A DNA stretch of 14,413 bases, from the NCBI GenBank assembly GCA_002418765.1, contig DIET01000040.1:1-14413 (forward strand). Direction: 5' to 3'. The notes under the pieces are model-generated. The model was not told the origin of the DNA and ran no database searches. It worked only from the letters and a program-made list of their open reading frames with translations. A program made the translations under genes and the position numbers. The stretch is from Peptococcaceae bacterium UBA5767. GTDB taxonomy: Bacteria; Bacillota; TC1; UBA5767. Shown one piece after another: positions 14,398 to 14,413 of this stretch; the first letter of the stretch is position 1, and the number at the start of each line of letters is the position of its first letter.

Positions 14398-14413
14398 ATT
14401 GGTAAAAACAATA

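Noticed and set aside
1..14413. CRISPR arrays, insertion sequences, integrase sites, rRNA or tRNA genes
   Set aside because: No regularly spaced repeats, transposase or recombinase reading frames, or structural RNA genes were seen on either strand.

Overview
The window reads as part of a Gram-positive, anaerobic, Clostridia-like (Firmicutes) chromosome. Supporting this are strong purine-rich ribosome binding sites (GGAGG types), U-tailed intrinsic terminators, good sigma-A-type promoters, a LipM-type octanoyltransferase, a selenocysteine-synthesis operon, a Clostridia-style phosphofructokinase, a wall-anchored surface protein and a cyclic-di-GMP-I riboswitch. Genus cannot be settled from the sequence alone. 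An amino-acid- or purine-fermenting anaerobe would fit the branched-chain amino acid transporter, the selAB operon and the aminohydrolase. All recognisable genes lie on the + strand.

Layout: (1) 1-76, the tail of an unidentified gene, then a terminator. (2) 180-4700, a five-gene branched-chain amino acid ABC transporter: lipoprotein receptor, LivH and LivM permeases, LivG and LivF ATPases. An internal terminator after the receptor gene probably makes the receptor more abundant than the membrane parts. (3) 4718-8080, selA-selB, driven by a promoter whose -35 box lies inside the terminator hairpin of the liv operon. The genes overlap by 4 bases and end in a terminator that begins inside the last selB codons. 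(4) 8274-10144, a CvpA-family membrane protein followed 14 bases later by a 6-phosphofructokinase of the Gly104/Lys124 subtype, closed by a terminator. (5) 10148-12484, a promoter, a TrzA/MtaD-like aminohydrolase and a LipM-like octanoyltransferase in one operon, closed by a terminator. (6) 12485-14211, a long AT-rich control region with a consensus promoter and an unexplained leader RNA of about 265 bases that can fold into several stems. It precedes a secreted surface protein with two DUF11-like repeats and an unusual sorting signal (LPDMG). (7) 14251-14413, a consensus promoter and a cyclic-di-GMP-I riboswitch whose closing stem runs directly into seven U residues. The gene it controls is beyond the window.

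The first five blocks are housekeeping or metabolic genes in conventional arrangement. The most interesting part is the last 2 kb. There, a surface protein with a non-standard anchor and an uncharacterised structured leader sits next to a cyclic-di-GMP riboswitch, suggesting a cell-surface or adhesion locus under second-messenger control. No mobile element, CRISPR array, tRNA or rRNA was seen.
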